From Rhizobium sp. Q54 (GTDB lineage: Bacteria > Pseudomonadota > Alphaproteobacteria > Rickettsiales > UBA1997), in the NCBI GenBank assembly GCA_945865855.1, contig CAMBES010000003.1:1-25293 (forward strand): a stretch of DNA of 25,293 nucleotides, written 5' to 3'. Of this stretch, positions 1-7,622 are shown piece by piece. The notes under the pieces are model-generated. The model made no database searches. It had not been told where the DNA came from and saw only the letters and a program-made list of their open reading frames with translations. Numbering within the stretch: the stretch's first letter is position 1; each line of letters begins with the position of its first letter. A program made the translations under genes and the position numbers.

Positions 1-121
1 GTTTCAGCTTTTTAAGTTAGGGTTGAGATAGTTTGTTTATTTAATCTGCAGCAACACGGACGTGTCATTACTTCAATGATCGCAGCACGGCGTAAAGAAA
101 TGCGCGAACTAACGAGAGAAA

Positions 122-391
122 TTACTTACGGATATCGAGTTTTTTGATAAGAACTTCGTAGCGCTTAACGTCAGAAGCCTTGAGGTAATCAAGCAATCTT
201 CTTCTTTTTCCTACCAAGATAAGCAGACCACGACGTGAAGAAAAATCTTTTTTGTGAGTCTTGAGATGCTCGGTTAAATTGTTTAATTGTTTGGTGATGA
301 TGGCGCTTTGCACCTCAACTGAACCGCTGTCATTCTTAACTGTAGCGAATTCAGCGATAACTTCTTTTTTTGATTTGTTCAAAAGAGACAT
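122..391 (-). CDS. rpsO: 30S ribosomal protein S15
   Basis: Primary rRNA-binding protein of the small-subunit platform, where it binds 16S rRNA and contacts 23S rRNA in an intersubunit bridge. At 89 residues it has the standard family length. The family core is visible: an N-terminal helix, the GSVEVQ segment around residues 23-28, the TEHLKTHKKDFSSRRGL stretch near 40-56, and the basic VGKRRRLLDYL block near 60-70. ATG start. It is the last gene of the minus-strand run and begins 29 bp after truB, a very common bacterial pairing. In many proteobacteria pnp follows; the 121 bases left before the window edge hold no gene I can recognise, so pnp, if present, lies outside. No terminator hairpin with a U-run is evident after the stop. 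Identification is secure. Confidence 0.97.
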   Translation of the reverse strand: MSLLNKSKKEVIAEFATVKNDSGSVEVQSAIITKQLNNLTEHLKTHKKDFSSRRGLLILVGKRRRLLDYLKASDVKRYEVLIKKLDIRK

Positions 392-420
392 TTTTTATTT
401 CTTGAAATTTTTAAGGAGAT

Positions 421-1137
421 CTAAACCACTAGAGACATACCTGCCATGAACTGCAGCGAGCCATCTGAAAAACGGGACGGGTAATTAGTGGCCAATTTTA
501 AAGCGTCAAGCTGAATTGTTTTTTCATAAAGAAAATCTCCAACCTGAAGACGAGTTAATTTAGAAACATATCCGCAAACGCCAACTCGCTTGCAGAGATC
601 GCGAGCCAAAGAGCGAACATAGGTTCCCTTACCACATTCCATTTCAAGTTCTGCATAGTCGTGATTATTCACGATTAATTTGAGTGAAAAAATTTCTACT
701 TCGCGCGGCAAAATTTCAAATGCGATTTCTCGTCTGGCTAATTTATAGGCGCGCTTTCCATTAATTTTAACCGCCGAAAAACGCGAAGGAGATTGTAAAA
801 TTTTTCCGATAAAAATTGGTAAGGCAGAAATTATTTCTTCAGTACTTGGCCTTGCTAAACTATATTCCACGCACTTCCCCTTAATATCATCTGTGTCGCG
901 AAATTCGCCAAAAGAGATGCGGAAAAAATATTTTTTCCGCATCGCCATTAATTTACCCGAGGTTTTTGTTGCTTTGTTTAAAGCAACTGGAAGTACGCCA
1001 CAAGCAAATGGATCAAGAGATCCGGCATGTCCAACTTTTTTTGCTTTGGTAATTTTTTTAACAATCGTAACAACTTGTGCCGAAGAAATTCCAGCAGGTT
1101 TGTTAATATTGAGCCAAAGATTTTGATCGCTCAACAC
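421..1137 (-). CDS. truB: tRNA pseudouridine(55) synthase TruB, short form
   Basis: Converts U55 of the tRNA T-loop to pseudouridine. The catalytic core is complete: GHAGSLDPFACGVLP (residues 36-50) carries the nucleophile Asp42, with Ser at a position usually Thr; KINGKRAYKLAR (124-135) and CGKGTYVRSLARDL (168-181) are the other family blocks. The start is GTG, shared with the mdh stop as TAGTG, so translation is probably coupled. At 238 residues it is clearly shorter than typical bacterial TruB (about 300). The missing part is the C-terminal region, which in E. coli-type enzymes is a small PUA-like RNA-binding domain; the last ~20 residues resemble nothing in the family. Whether this is a natural short form or a 3' truncation cannot be told from one sequence. 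The family call is secure. Confidence 0.95.
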   Translation of the reverse strand: MLSDQNLWLNINKPAGISSAQVVTIVKKITKAKKVGHAGSLDPFACGVLPVALNKATKTSGKLMAMRKKYFFRISFGEFRDTDDIKGKCVEYSLARPSTEEIISALPIFIGKILQSPSRFSAVKINGKRAYKLARREIAFEILPREVEIFSLKLIVNNHDYAELEMECGKGTYVRSLARDLCKRVGVCGYVSKLTRLQVGDFLYEKTIQLDALKLATNYPSRFSDGSLQFMAGMSLVV

Positions 1138-2084
1138 TAGATCTTGGTTTCTTCGATCAACTTCCTTACCGCTTCAACTGAGCGGTTAAACATTGTGAGC
1201 TCGCTAGTGTTAAGTTTTATTTCAACAATTTTCTCAACACCATCTTTACCGATAATTGCCGGAACTCCGATGTAGAGGCCTTTTACACCATACTCACCGT
1301 TAAGATTTGCTGCCACTGGAAGAATTCTTTTGCGATCAAATAAATAACTCTCAGCCATTGTGATTGCTGATGTTGCTGGCGCATAAAAAGCTGAACCCGT
1401 TCCAAGTAATTTTACAATTTCTGCACCGCCATCTCGAGTACGTTGCACGATTTCTTCGATTTTAGTTTTTGTAGTCCAACCCATTTCGATCAGGTCAGGA
1501 ATTGGAACACCACCAACTGAAGAGTAACGAATTAATGGAACCATTGTGTCGCCATGTCCGCCCAAAACACAGGCATTTACATTATCAACTGACACGCCGA
1601 ATTCACGTGCCAAAAAAAGTGACATGCGTGATGAATCTAGCACTCCAGCCATTCCAACAACTTTATTTGTTGGCAGGCCAGAAACTTTTTGCATCACGTA
1701 AACCATTGCATCGAGAGGGTTGGTAATGACGATCACAAAAGCATTTGGCGCATATTCTTTAATTCCTTCCGCAACTGTTTTGATGATCGAAGTATTGGTT
1801 GCCATCAAATCGTCGCGACTCATGCCGGGCTTGCGCGCAATGCCAGCAGTAACAATCACAACATCCGCACCAGCGATATCAGCGTAATTGCTTGTGCCAG
1901 TAAAACTCGCGTCGAAATTTTCAACTACTGAAGATTGCTCCAAATCAAGCGCCTTACCTTTCGCCACGCCTTCATTCACATCAAGAATTACCACATCACC
2001 CAAATTTTTTAAACCAGCAAGATGTGCTAAAGTGCCACCAATATTGCCCGCACCAACTAGGGCGACTTTGTTTCTCTTAGTCAT
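1137..2084 (-). CDS. mdh: Malate dehydrogenase (LDH-like, NAD-dependent)
   Basis: Oxidises malate to oxaloacetate with NAD in the TCA cycle (cytoplasm). The 315 residues match the LDH-like MDH type usual in alphaproteobacteria. Visible elements: dinucleotide-binding GAGNIGG (11-17), Asp35 at the end of the second strand (NAD rather than NADP), substrate arginines Arg84 and Arg90 in IARKPGMSRDDL, Asn122 in ITNPLD, and the catalytic pair Asp150 (LDSSR, with Arg153) and His177 (GGHGD). An arginine where lactate dehydrogenases have Gln (the position of Arg84) argues for malate, not lactate. ATG start, 2 bp after the tmk stop; its own TAG stop overlaps the GTG of truB. No sucCD or sdh genes are nearby, so it is detached from the TCA cluster seen in many alphaproteobacteria. 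Confidence 0.96.
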   Translation of the reverse strand: MTKRNKVALVGAGNIGGTLAHLAGLKNLGDVVILDVNEGVAKGKALDLEQSSVVENFDASFTGTSNYADIAGADVVIVTAGIARKPGMSRDDLMATNTSIIKTVAEGIKEYAPNAFVIVITNPLDAMVYVMQKVSGLPTNKVVGMAGVLDSSRMSLFLAREFGVSVDNVNACVLGGHGDTMVPLIRYSSVGGVPIPDLIEMGWTTKTKIEEIVQRTRDGGAEIVKLLGTGSAFYAPATSAITMAESYLFDRKRILPVAANLNGEYGVKGLYIGVPAIIGKDGVEKIVEIKLNTSELTMFNRSVEAVRKLIEETKI

Positions 2085-2086
2085 GA

Positions 2087-2674
2087 TTATGAAATTAAAG
2101 TTAGAATTTTTCTGGAAATTTCTTCGACGGTTTGCGTCCCGTCAATTACTCTGATGCGCGGATTATTTTTTGCCAAATGTAAAAATCCGTCACGTGTTTT
2201 TTGATGAAAATCTTGACCGAGTTTCTCGTAACGATTATTTTCTACCCTACCCTCAATCCTTGCAAATGCCACTTCGACAGGAACATCGATTAAGAAAGTA
2301 ATGTCTGGCACAAAATCACCAAGAGTCATTTTTCTTACTTCATCAATCAGATTAATATCAAGTCCAAAAGCATTACCTTGGTAAGCGTAAGTTGAGTCAA
2401 AAAAGCGATCCGAAATCACAATTTTATTCTGTTTTAATGTCGGCTTGATCAACTTCTCAACATGTTCAAGACGTGAGGCAAAATTTAAAAGTAATTCAGT
2501 TTTTGCTTCAAGCTTAGAAATTTTTTCATCAATTAAAATTTCACGAATCTTCTCACCAGCTAACGTTCCGCCTGGCTCGCGCGTTAGAACTGATCCTAAA
2601 AAAAATTCATGTAATTTTCTTGCCTGCGTTGATTTTCCGCATCCCTCGATGCCTTCAAAAGTGATAAATTTCAT
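2087..2674 (-). CDS. tmk: Thymidylate kinase
   Basis: Phosphorylates dTMP to dTDP with ATP, an essential step in dTTP supply. I place the start at the ATG at 2674 rather than at an upstream codon (2707). The protein then begins MKFITFEGIEGCGKST, with the P-loop at once (residues 8-16) as in the family, and the start forms a 4-bp ATGA overlap with the trpE stop. The 195-residue product has TREPGGT (32-37), the DR motif with following FFDSTYAYQG (89-100), and a lid region with basic residues (RIEGRVENNRYEK). Length is close to the usual 200-215. Two bases separate its stop from mdh. Translation is probably coupled to trpE; there is no metabolic link between the two. Confidence 0.95.
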   Translation of the reverse strand: MKFITFEGIEGCGKSTQARKLHEFFLGSVLTREPGGTLAGEKIREILIDEKISKLEAKTELLLNFASRLEHVEKLIKPTLKQNKIVISDRFFDSTYAYQGNAFGLDINLIDEVRKMTLGDFVPDITFLIDVPVEVAFARIEGRVENNRYEKLGQDFHQKTRDGFLHLAKNNPRIRVIDGTQTVEEISRKILTLIS

Positions 2675-4119
2675 ACTGACATCAACACTCGGGCCTTGTT
2701 CAAACATTCTTGATATTCCGATTTTGGGTCAGAATCAAAGACAACTCCCGCACCAGCTTGCAAATGAATATGACCATCTTTGATCAGAGCTGATCTGAGA
2801 GTGATGCAGGTTTCCATATCGCCATTACTAGCAAAATATCCAACGCATCCGGAGTAAAAACTACGCCGAACTTTTTCCATTTCTTCAATAATTTCCATCG
2901 CACGAATTTTCGGCGCACCAGAAACTGTGCCCGCTGGAAATCCAGCAATTAAAGCATCTAACGCATCAAATTCATCACGTAAAATTCCCTCAACATTAGA
3001 AGAGATGTGCATCACGTGCGAATAATTCTCTACGATCATTTTTTCAGTAACCACTACGGATCCTGGAGTGGAGACGCTTCCAACATCGTGCCTGCCAAGA
3101 TCAATTAGCATCAAATGCTCAGCAACTTCTTTTTCATCATTCAAAAGTTCGACAGCAATTTTTTTATCTTCCGCTTCATTTTTTCCACGTTTGCGAGTTC
3201 CGGCGAGTGGACGGATGGTAATTTTTTTCTTTTTTAAAGAGACCATGATCTCAGGACTAGAGCCAGTCAAAACAAAGTCATCAAACTTCAAATAAAATAA
3301 AAATGGCGAAGGATTGATTAAGCGAAGTGAGCGGTAAAAAGAAAATTCATCAAAATTTTTATCGCATTTTGCAGTGAATCTTTGTGAAGGCAAAACCTGA
3401 AAAATATCACCGTCAGTGATGTATTTTTTAGCACGATTAACCATCTGACAATATTCTTCTTCTGAGCAATTCGAGGAAAAGTTGAGATTGTTTTTAAATA
3501 GAGCTGGAGCCGAGTCGTAAGGCTTAACTAAAATATTTTCGATTTCCTCAATTCTAGAAATTACTTCTGAATATTTTTGCTCAGAAAAAATCGGCGCGCA
3601 GATCAAGGCGCAATCAAAAAGACCATCAAAAACGACAATGATTTGCGGACGAATAAAGATGCTGTCGGGGATTTTTATTTCATCAGGAAGATTGCGATCG
3701 GAAATTTTTTCCATCAGGCGGATCATGTCGTAGCCCATGTAACCAAAGATACCCGAGCACATCATCGGCAAAGAAGAAAGACCGTGGGTCATGTCATCCC
3801 AATTGATTTGTGACTCTTGAATTAAGTGACGCAAATTAGCTAAAGCTGACCCAGTTTCTTCACGATCATCACGAAATGATTTCTCGCCAACACATCGCCA
3901 AATCAGATCCGGCATGCATCCAAGCACTGAAAAACGACCCTTGTGACTTCCTTTTTCAACCGACTCAAACAAAAAATGATGCCGCGGAAAATTCTTAGAA
4001 ATCTTCATCATGGCCAGAACTGGCGTGATTATATCGGCAGTAATTTTTTTGAACAAAACTGCTCGCCCAGACTTTTTTAGAAGAGAATTGAATTCGACTT
4101 CGTTCAAATTATAGCTCAC
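2671..4119 (-). CDS. trpE: Anthranilate synthase component I
   Basis: Makes anthranilate from chorismate and ammonia, the first committed step of tryptophan synthesis; normally paired with the glutaminase TrpG. The 482 residues carry an N-terminal domain with the tryptophan-feedback region (LFESVEKG at 50-57, GRFSVLG at 61-67) and the C-terminal chorismate-binding domain: SQRF (245-248), TGSSPE (285-290), PLAGTRKRG (304-312), GAPKIRAMEI (401-410) and FYSGCVGYF near 421-429. Ala306 in PLAGT separates it from PabB, which has Lys there. Oddity: the usual DLGRND reads DLGRHD (His344), and the following R of DVGRVS is Ser. GTG start overlapping the upstream TAG (TAGTG). SurA/PpiD-trpE adjacency is typical of alphaproteobacteria, but trpG, trpD and trpC, which usually follow, are replaced here by tmk. 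Confidence 0.95.
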   Translation of the reverse strand: MSYNLNEVEFNSLLKKSGRAVLFKKITADIITPVLAMMKISKNFPRHHFLFESVEKGSHKGRFSVLGCMPDLIWRCVGEKSFRDDREETGSALANLRHLIQESQINWDDMTHGLSSLPMMCSGIFGYMGYDMIRLMEKISDRNLPDEIKIPDSIFIRPQIIVVFDGLFDCALICAPIFSEQKYSEVISRIEEIENILVKPYDSAPALFKNNLNFSSNCSEEEYCQMVNRAKKYITDGDIFQVLPSQRFTAKCDKNFDEFSFYRSLRLINPSPFLFYLKFDDFVLTGSSPEIMVSLKKKKITIRPLAGTRKRGKNEAEDKKIAVELLNDEKEVAEHLMLIDLGRHDVGSVSTPGSVVVTEKMIVENYSHVMHISSNVEGILRDEFDALDALIAGFPAGTVSGAPKIRAMEIIEEMEKVRRSFYSGCVGYFASNGDMETCITLRSALIKDGHIHLQAGAGVVFDSDPKSEYQECLNKARVLMSV

Positions 4120-6053
4120 TATTTCTCCTCTTGCTTAGCAAAAATCTTGTCGTTGGTTTTTACTGGATAGCGTGCGAGTAGGTAAGTGTTGTAGTCACTC
4201 ATCACTTCTTTTCTGAATTCTTCTGCAGATTGCTTTTTGGCCTGCTCGAGTTGAGTCGAATTCACCGCATATTTTTTAATCTCGCGCAAAACTCCAATCA
4301 CAAATTCATTTTCTCCTTTAGCTTCTATTGGCGTGGCCTGATCAACATTAATTGCGAATAAATCTTTCATAAATTGATCCTGGTAAGGCACTTGTTGACC
4401 TTGGAAATTCAAGTAAAGAATACGCTGAAATTCGCGAGCCTTGTCAAATTTAACGCGATATCTTGCGGCAATCTTTGCTGCTTCATTTGGATTTTGTTTT
4501 ATCTCTTCTCCAATCTTGCGAGCCAACTCACCCAGAGACTCTCTAAGCTTAACCACGATTAAATCCGCAACAACTTTACTCTTAATTTCTACCAGTTCGA
4601 GCTGTTTAGAAGGCAGAATCTCTTCTACTTCTACCGCATAAAATCCTTCTGAGTTTTTAGCATAGAAAACTTTTGAGGTTTGCTTTGCTTTTAATGCAAA
4701 AGCATTTTTAGCAAAATTTTCGAAAGCCTTGATTTCAGCAACCTCTTCGCTTTTTTCATTTTTACTATTTTCATCAATCATAACCGGTGTCGTACTAACC
4801 TTTAGACCAAATTTCTTTGCTACTTCTGCAAGTGAATTACTCGTCAAAAGCAAGTCGTCAATTGCTGAGATTTTTTCCTGCAGAACTTTTTCTGTTCTGC
4901 CTTCTGCCATATTTTGCTTAATGCCATTTTTAACTTCTGAAAAAGGAATTAATTGTGGCTGTGAGATCTCGTTAAGTAAAAAAACATGAAAGCCGAGAGG
5001 GCTTGTAATTACTGGACTATTTTCATTTACAGCTAGTTTGAAAATTGACTCAGAAATTTGTGGGATGAGATCTTTTTGCGAAACTTTAGAAAGTGTAATC
5101 GCTTTCAAATCCTTCTTTGCCAACTCCTTTGCTAATTTTTCGAATTCATTTTTAGCTTTTGATATATCAGTCTTGGCAAACTCTTCAAATTTTTGTAAGA
5201 AATTTTTTGCCTCAATTTCTTTGTCAAAAACTACGTGATAAAAACTACGCGTTTCTGGCTTGTTATATTGCTCTTTATTCTTCTCATATTCAGCGAAAAT
5301 TTCTTGATCAGAAATCTGTAAATCCTTTCCAAAATCTTTTTTAGAAAAGCTCAAATAAGCAACTTTACGAAGCTCGGGCAAGACATATTGGTTCTGATTT
5401 TCTGTAAAGAATTTTTGTAATTCCTCCTCACTTGGTTTGGCAATATTTCCAGCATTTTTAGATGAGACTGTAATTACATCAGCAACGCGTCTTTCTTGTT
5501 TAAAGTTCTCAACTTCAGCAATCACTAAATCACTCATCGGAGCACTAATGGCAATTGATTGCAGGATCATTGTTGCAGCAACTCCATTAGCAATTTCAGT
5601 TACATATCTCTCTTCATTCAGACCATTTTTTTTGAGAAATGCTTCGAATTTTTTACGATCAAATTTACCATTCTCATTCTTGAAACCTGGATCTCTAGCA
5701 ATCGATTCAAGAATAATTTTTTTGCTTGCCGACACATCGAAGTCACCCGCCAACTTTTTTATCATCACTTGATTAACTAGGCGCCCGAGTACGTCTGACT
5801 TGAAACGTTCAGATTCAAGATATTTCAAAGCCTCTTCACTTTTGTTGCTTGAGGCGAGAATAACTTCACGATCAGCGCGCAAAGCAGAATTGAATTGGCC
5901 ATAACCAACTGTGTCGCCGCCAATTTTTGCTACCCAAGTATTCGGGCTACCAAGAATAAAACTACTGACGCCAAACAGTACAAAGCTTAGAGCTACAAAG
6001 GCTAAGATGATTTTAAAAAAAATACTTTTAGCGAGTTTGCGGAAGAAAAACAT
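4119..6053 (-). CDS. Membrane-anchored SurA/PpiD-like periplasmic chaperone (peptidyl-prolyl isomerase family)
   Basis: A periplasmic folding factor held by one N-terminal membrane anchor, like PpiD. I choose the ATG at 6053 (644 residues): it puts the anchor (about residues 11-33, KIILAFVALSFVLFGV) right after a short basic N-terminus. The GTG at 6092 would add 13 unneeded residues. After the anchor come a SurA_N-type helical region (about 40-150), a linker, a rotamase-like segment (about 240-365: RSFYHVVF, then ITSPLGFHVFLLNEI) and a long helical C-terminal part ending in lysine/glutamate-rich sequence. The rotamase segment is divergent, so isomerase activity is uncertain and a pure chaperone role is possible. 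First gene of the minus-strand run, divergent from lysC; its TAG stop overlaps the trpE GTG. PpiD and SurA are both plausible names, so I give no symbol. Confidence 0.88.
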   Translation of the reverse strand: MFFFRKLAKSIFFKIILAFVALSFVLFGVSSFILGSPNTWVAKIGGDTVGYGQFNSALRADREVILASSNKSEEALKYLESERFKSDVLGRLVNQVMIKKLAGDFDVSASKKIILESIARDPGFKNENGKFDRKKFEAFLKKNGLNEERYVTEIANGVAATMILQSIAISAPMSDLVIAEVENFKQERRVADVITVSSKNAGNIAKPSEEELQKFFTENQNQYVLPELRKVAYLSFSKKDFGKDLQISDQEIFAEYEKNKEQYNKPETRSFYHVVFDKEIEAKNFLQKFEEFAKTDISKAKNEFEKLAKELAKKDLKAITLSKVSQKDLIPQISESIFKLAVNENSPVITSPLGFHVFLLNEISQPQLIPFSEVKNGIKQNMAEGRTEKVLQEKISAIDDLLLTSNSLAEVAKKFGLKVSTTPVMIDENSKNEKSEEVAEIKAFENFAKNAFALKAKQTSKVFYAKNSEGFYAVEVEEILPSKQLELVEIKSKVVADLIVVKLRESLGELARKIGEEIKQNPNEAAKIAARYRVKFDKAREFQRILYLNFQGQQVPYQDQFMKDLFAINVDQATPIEAKGENEFVIGVLREIKKYAVNSTQLEQAKKQSAEEFRKEVMSDYNTYLLARYPVKTNDKIFAKQEEK

Positions 6054-6071
6054 GGAAATTTGATTTAAATT

Positions 6072-6099
6072 TTGACCTAGAAATACCGACACCTTAAAT
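6072..6099 (+). promoter_or_regulatory. Candidate sigma70-type promoter of lysC
   Basis: TTGACC (6072-6077; 5 of 6 to the -35 consensus) and TTAAAT (6094-6099; 4 of 6 to the -10) are separated by 16 bp in the 80-bp spacer between the divergent ppiD-like gene and lysC. Transcription would start near 6105-6107, about 28 bases before the lysC ATG and just inside the left arm of the hairpin at 6102-6137. No equally good promoter is visible on the other strand for the ppiD-like operon. Consensus match only. Confidence 0.4.
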
Positions 6100-6101
6100 A
6101 G

Positions 6102-6137
6102 TCATTCTTAAATCATAAATCATAAATTTCAGAATGA
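6102..6137 (+). promoter_or_regulatory. Inverted repeat covering the lysC start codon
   Basis: Left arm TCATTCTTAAAT (6102-6113) and right arm ATTTCAGAATGA (6126-6137) pair at 11 of 12 positions, with one T/C mismatch, around a 12-base loop (6114-6125). The lysC ATG (6134-6136) lies inside the right arm. The loop holds a short direct repeat (CATAAAT). As RNA the fold would hide the start codon; as DNA it is a dyad that could serve as an operator between the two divergent genes. No lysine-riboswitch core is recognisable in this short leader. Confidence 0.5.
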
Positions 6138-7375
6138 TCATAGTTCAAAAATTTGGGGGCACTTCAGTCGGCGATATTTCTCGCATTAAGAATGTTGCAA
6201 AAAAAGTTAAGGCTGAGCTCGACAAAAAAAATAAGGTAATTGTCGTTGTCTCGGCAATGTCTGGCGTGACCAATCAACTTGTTGATTACTGCAGTCAAGT
6301 TTCGTCTCTAATCGAAAATACTTCACTTAGTGAGTATGATTCCGTGATTGCCACCGGCGAGCAAATTACCTGCGGATTGCTCGCGCTCGAACTACAATCA
6401 ATCGGCTACAAAGCTAGATCACTCTTGGGATGGCAAATTTCAATTAAAACAGATTCCATCCACAGCAAGGCGCGCATCGATTCAATCGATGGTGACTATT
6501 TGCTTGGCCTGCTCAATGAATTTGATGTAATTGTAATCGCCGGATTTCAAGGAATTAACGAGGAATCAAATCGCGTTACCACGCTTGGTCGCGGCGGTTC
6601 CGACACTTCTGCTGTTGCGATTGCCGCCGCAGTAAAAGCTGATCTGTGCGACATCTACACTGATGTTAACGGAGTTTACACGACAGATCCCCGCATCACC
6701 GATAAGGCGCGCCGATTAAAAAAAGTTACCTACGAAGAAATGTTAGAGATGGCCTATAGCGGATCAAAAGTTTTACAAACCCGCTCGGTCGCAATGGCAA
6801 TGGCTCACAATGTACGCGTGCGCGTGCTCTCAACTTTTGAGGAAGTGAACGAAAATTCAGGAACAGTTTTAGTCAATAACAACGAGGAAATCATGGAACG
6901 CAGACTTATTACCGGCATCAGCTACAGCAAAAACGACGTACGCATTACCTTGGTTAACATGCCCGACCATCCAGGTCTTTCCGCCACAATTTTTGGAGCA
7001 CTAGCGCAGAAGGAAGTCAATGTAGACATGATCGTGCAGAATATAAGCTCGAGTGGAAAATTTATCGATATCACCTTTACCGCAGGAGTAGATGAGCTTG
7101 AGCGCGCTAAGATGGCGATCGAATCAATCAAAGATGAAGTGAAATATTCTGAGATAAAAATTGACGGCAACATCGCCAAAATTTCAGTTATTGGCGTTGG
7201 CATGATCAGCCATTCTGGCGTTGCTCACACAATGTTCAAAACTTTGGCAGAAAAAGGTATTAATCTACTTTTGATCTCAACTTCAGAAATAAAAATTTCA
7301 GTGTTGATTGAAAAAGAATATGGCGAGCTAGCGGTTAGAATTCTTCACGATGCTTACGGGTTGGGAAAGAAGTAA
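6134..7375 (+). CDS. lysC: Aspartate kinase
   Basis: Phosphorylates aspartate, the entry step to lysine, threonine, methionine and the diaminopimelate of peptidoglycan. The 413 residues match the monofunctional bacterial aspartokinase: KFGGTSVGD (6-14) at the N-terminus, VVSAMSGVTN (38-47), GEQ (75-77), GRGGSD (152-157) and TDVNGVYTTDPR (176-187) in the kinase domain. Two ACT regulatory domains follow (about 265-405; VNMPDHPG, then ISVIGVGM), so feedback inhibition by lysine and/or threonine is expected. ATG start; no Shine-Dalgarno is visible and the start is inside an inverted repeat. Monocistronic here: it diverges from the ppiD-like operon and is followed by a 233-bp spacer with a hairpin. 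No asd or dap gene is adjacent. Confidence 0.97.
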   Translation: MIIVQKFGGTSVGDISRIKNVAKKVKAELDKKNKVIVVVSAMSGVTNQLVDYCSQVSSLIENTSLSEYDSVIATGEQITCGLLALELQSIGYKARSLLGWQISIKTDSIHSKARIDSIDGDYLLGLLNEFDVIVIAGFQGINEESNRVTTLGRGGSDTSAVAIAAAVKADLCDIYTDVNGVYTTDPRITDKARRLKKVTYEEMLEMAYSGSKVLQTRSVAMAMAHNVRVRVLSTFEEVNENSGTVLVNNNEEIMERRLITGISYSKNDVRITLVNMPDHPGLSATIFGALAQKEVNVDMIVQNISSSGKFIDITFTAGVDELERAKMAIESIKDEVKYSEIKIDGNIAKISVIGVGMISHSGVAHTMFKTLAEKGINLLLISTSEIKISVLIEKEYGELAVRILHDAYGLGKK

Positions 7376-7432
7376 GTAAAATAGAATTGTTATCCTCCAC
7401 TAAATCCGTAATCGAGAACAACGAAGCTTGAA

Positions 7433-7475
7433 GCGAAGATTAATCCTCTTTGATTATCTCCTTCGCAGGAATAAC
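7433..7475. repeat. Palindromic, repeat-like hairpin in the lysC-hda spacer
   Basis: TTAT-C-TCCT (7454-7462) pairs with AGGA-ATAA (7467-7474), an 8-bp stem with one bulged C, around a 4-base TCGC loop (GCGA on the minus strand, a GNRA-type tetraloop). An alternative outer fold pairs GCGAAG (7433-7438) with CTTCGC (7461-7466). On the minus strand the core reads TTATTCCTGCGAAGGA, resembling the dispersed ATTCCxGCGAA palindromes common in alphaproteobacterial, especially rickettsial, spacers. There is no T-run after it in either direction, so it is a poor intrinsic terminator. Other copies are needed to confirm a repeat family. Confidence 0.4.
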
Positions 7476-7538
7476 GAGTGAATAATTTAACGCGGCGCAG
7501 CTCTCAAGAGCTTGATTTAATTGGATTTGTGAACGAAA

Positions 7539-7622
7539 TTACTTTGTCTCCACGAGCAAAAAGTTCATTTTAATTCGCGACTAAAATGCTTGAGAACCAT
7601 CAAATTTTTTAGCAAATTTCTC
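7539..7622 (-). pseudogene. Out-of-frame remnant of the hda-like gene's C-terminus
   Basis: Just past the point where the hda-like frame goes astray, the minus-strand frame beginning with GAG at 7622-7620 reads EKFAKKFDGSQAF, then a TAG (7583-7581), then SRIKMNFLLVETK and a TAA (7541-7539). The total of about 27 residues equals what the upstream frame lacks relative to Hda/DnaA-domain proteins, and the pattern F-x-K-K-(hydrophobic)-D followed by a short basic and then hydrophobic tail resembles the family's last helix. One extra G near 7623 plus one nonsense change would explain it. This is my reading of pattern and length, not an alignment. Confidence 0.35.

Noticed and set aside
1..121. Plus-strand open stretch 16-145 (no early ATG) and small palindromes next to rpsO
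   Set aside because: Too short, antisense to the rpsO end and similar to nothing I know; the hairpins (ACACG/CGTGT with a 2-base loop, TCATT/AATGA) are weak and lack a T-run. Most simply the rpsO downstream spacer.
1137..2084. Lactate dehydrogenase instead of malate dehydrogenase
   Set aside because: The substrate-specificity position is Arg (IARKPGMSR), as in malate enzymes, not Gln.
2675..2707. Upstream start for tmk at 2707
   Set aside because: It adds 11 residues before the P-loop strand that the family does not have, whereas 2674 gives an ATGA overlap and a standard N-terminus.
4729..4989. Antisense ORFs of 60-110 codons over the ppiD-like gene, trpE, mdh and pif1
   Set aside because: Shadow frames of strongly recognisable proteins; their translations are low-complexity Ser/Phe/Leu-rich and match no family.
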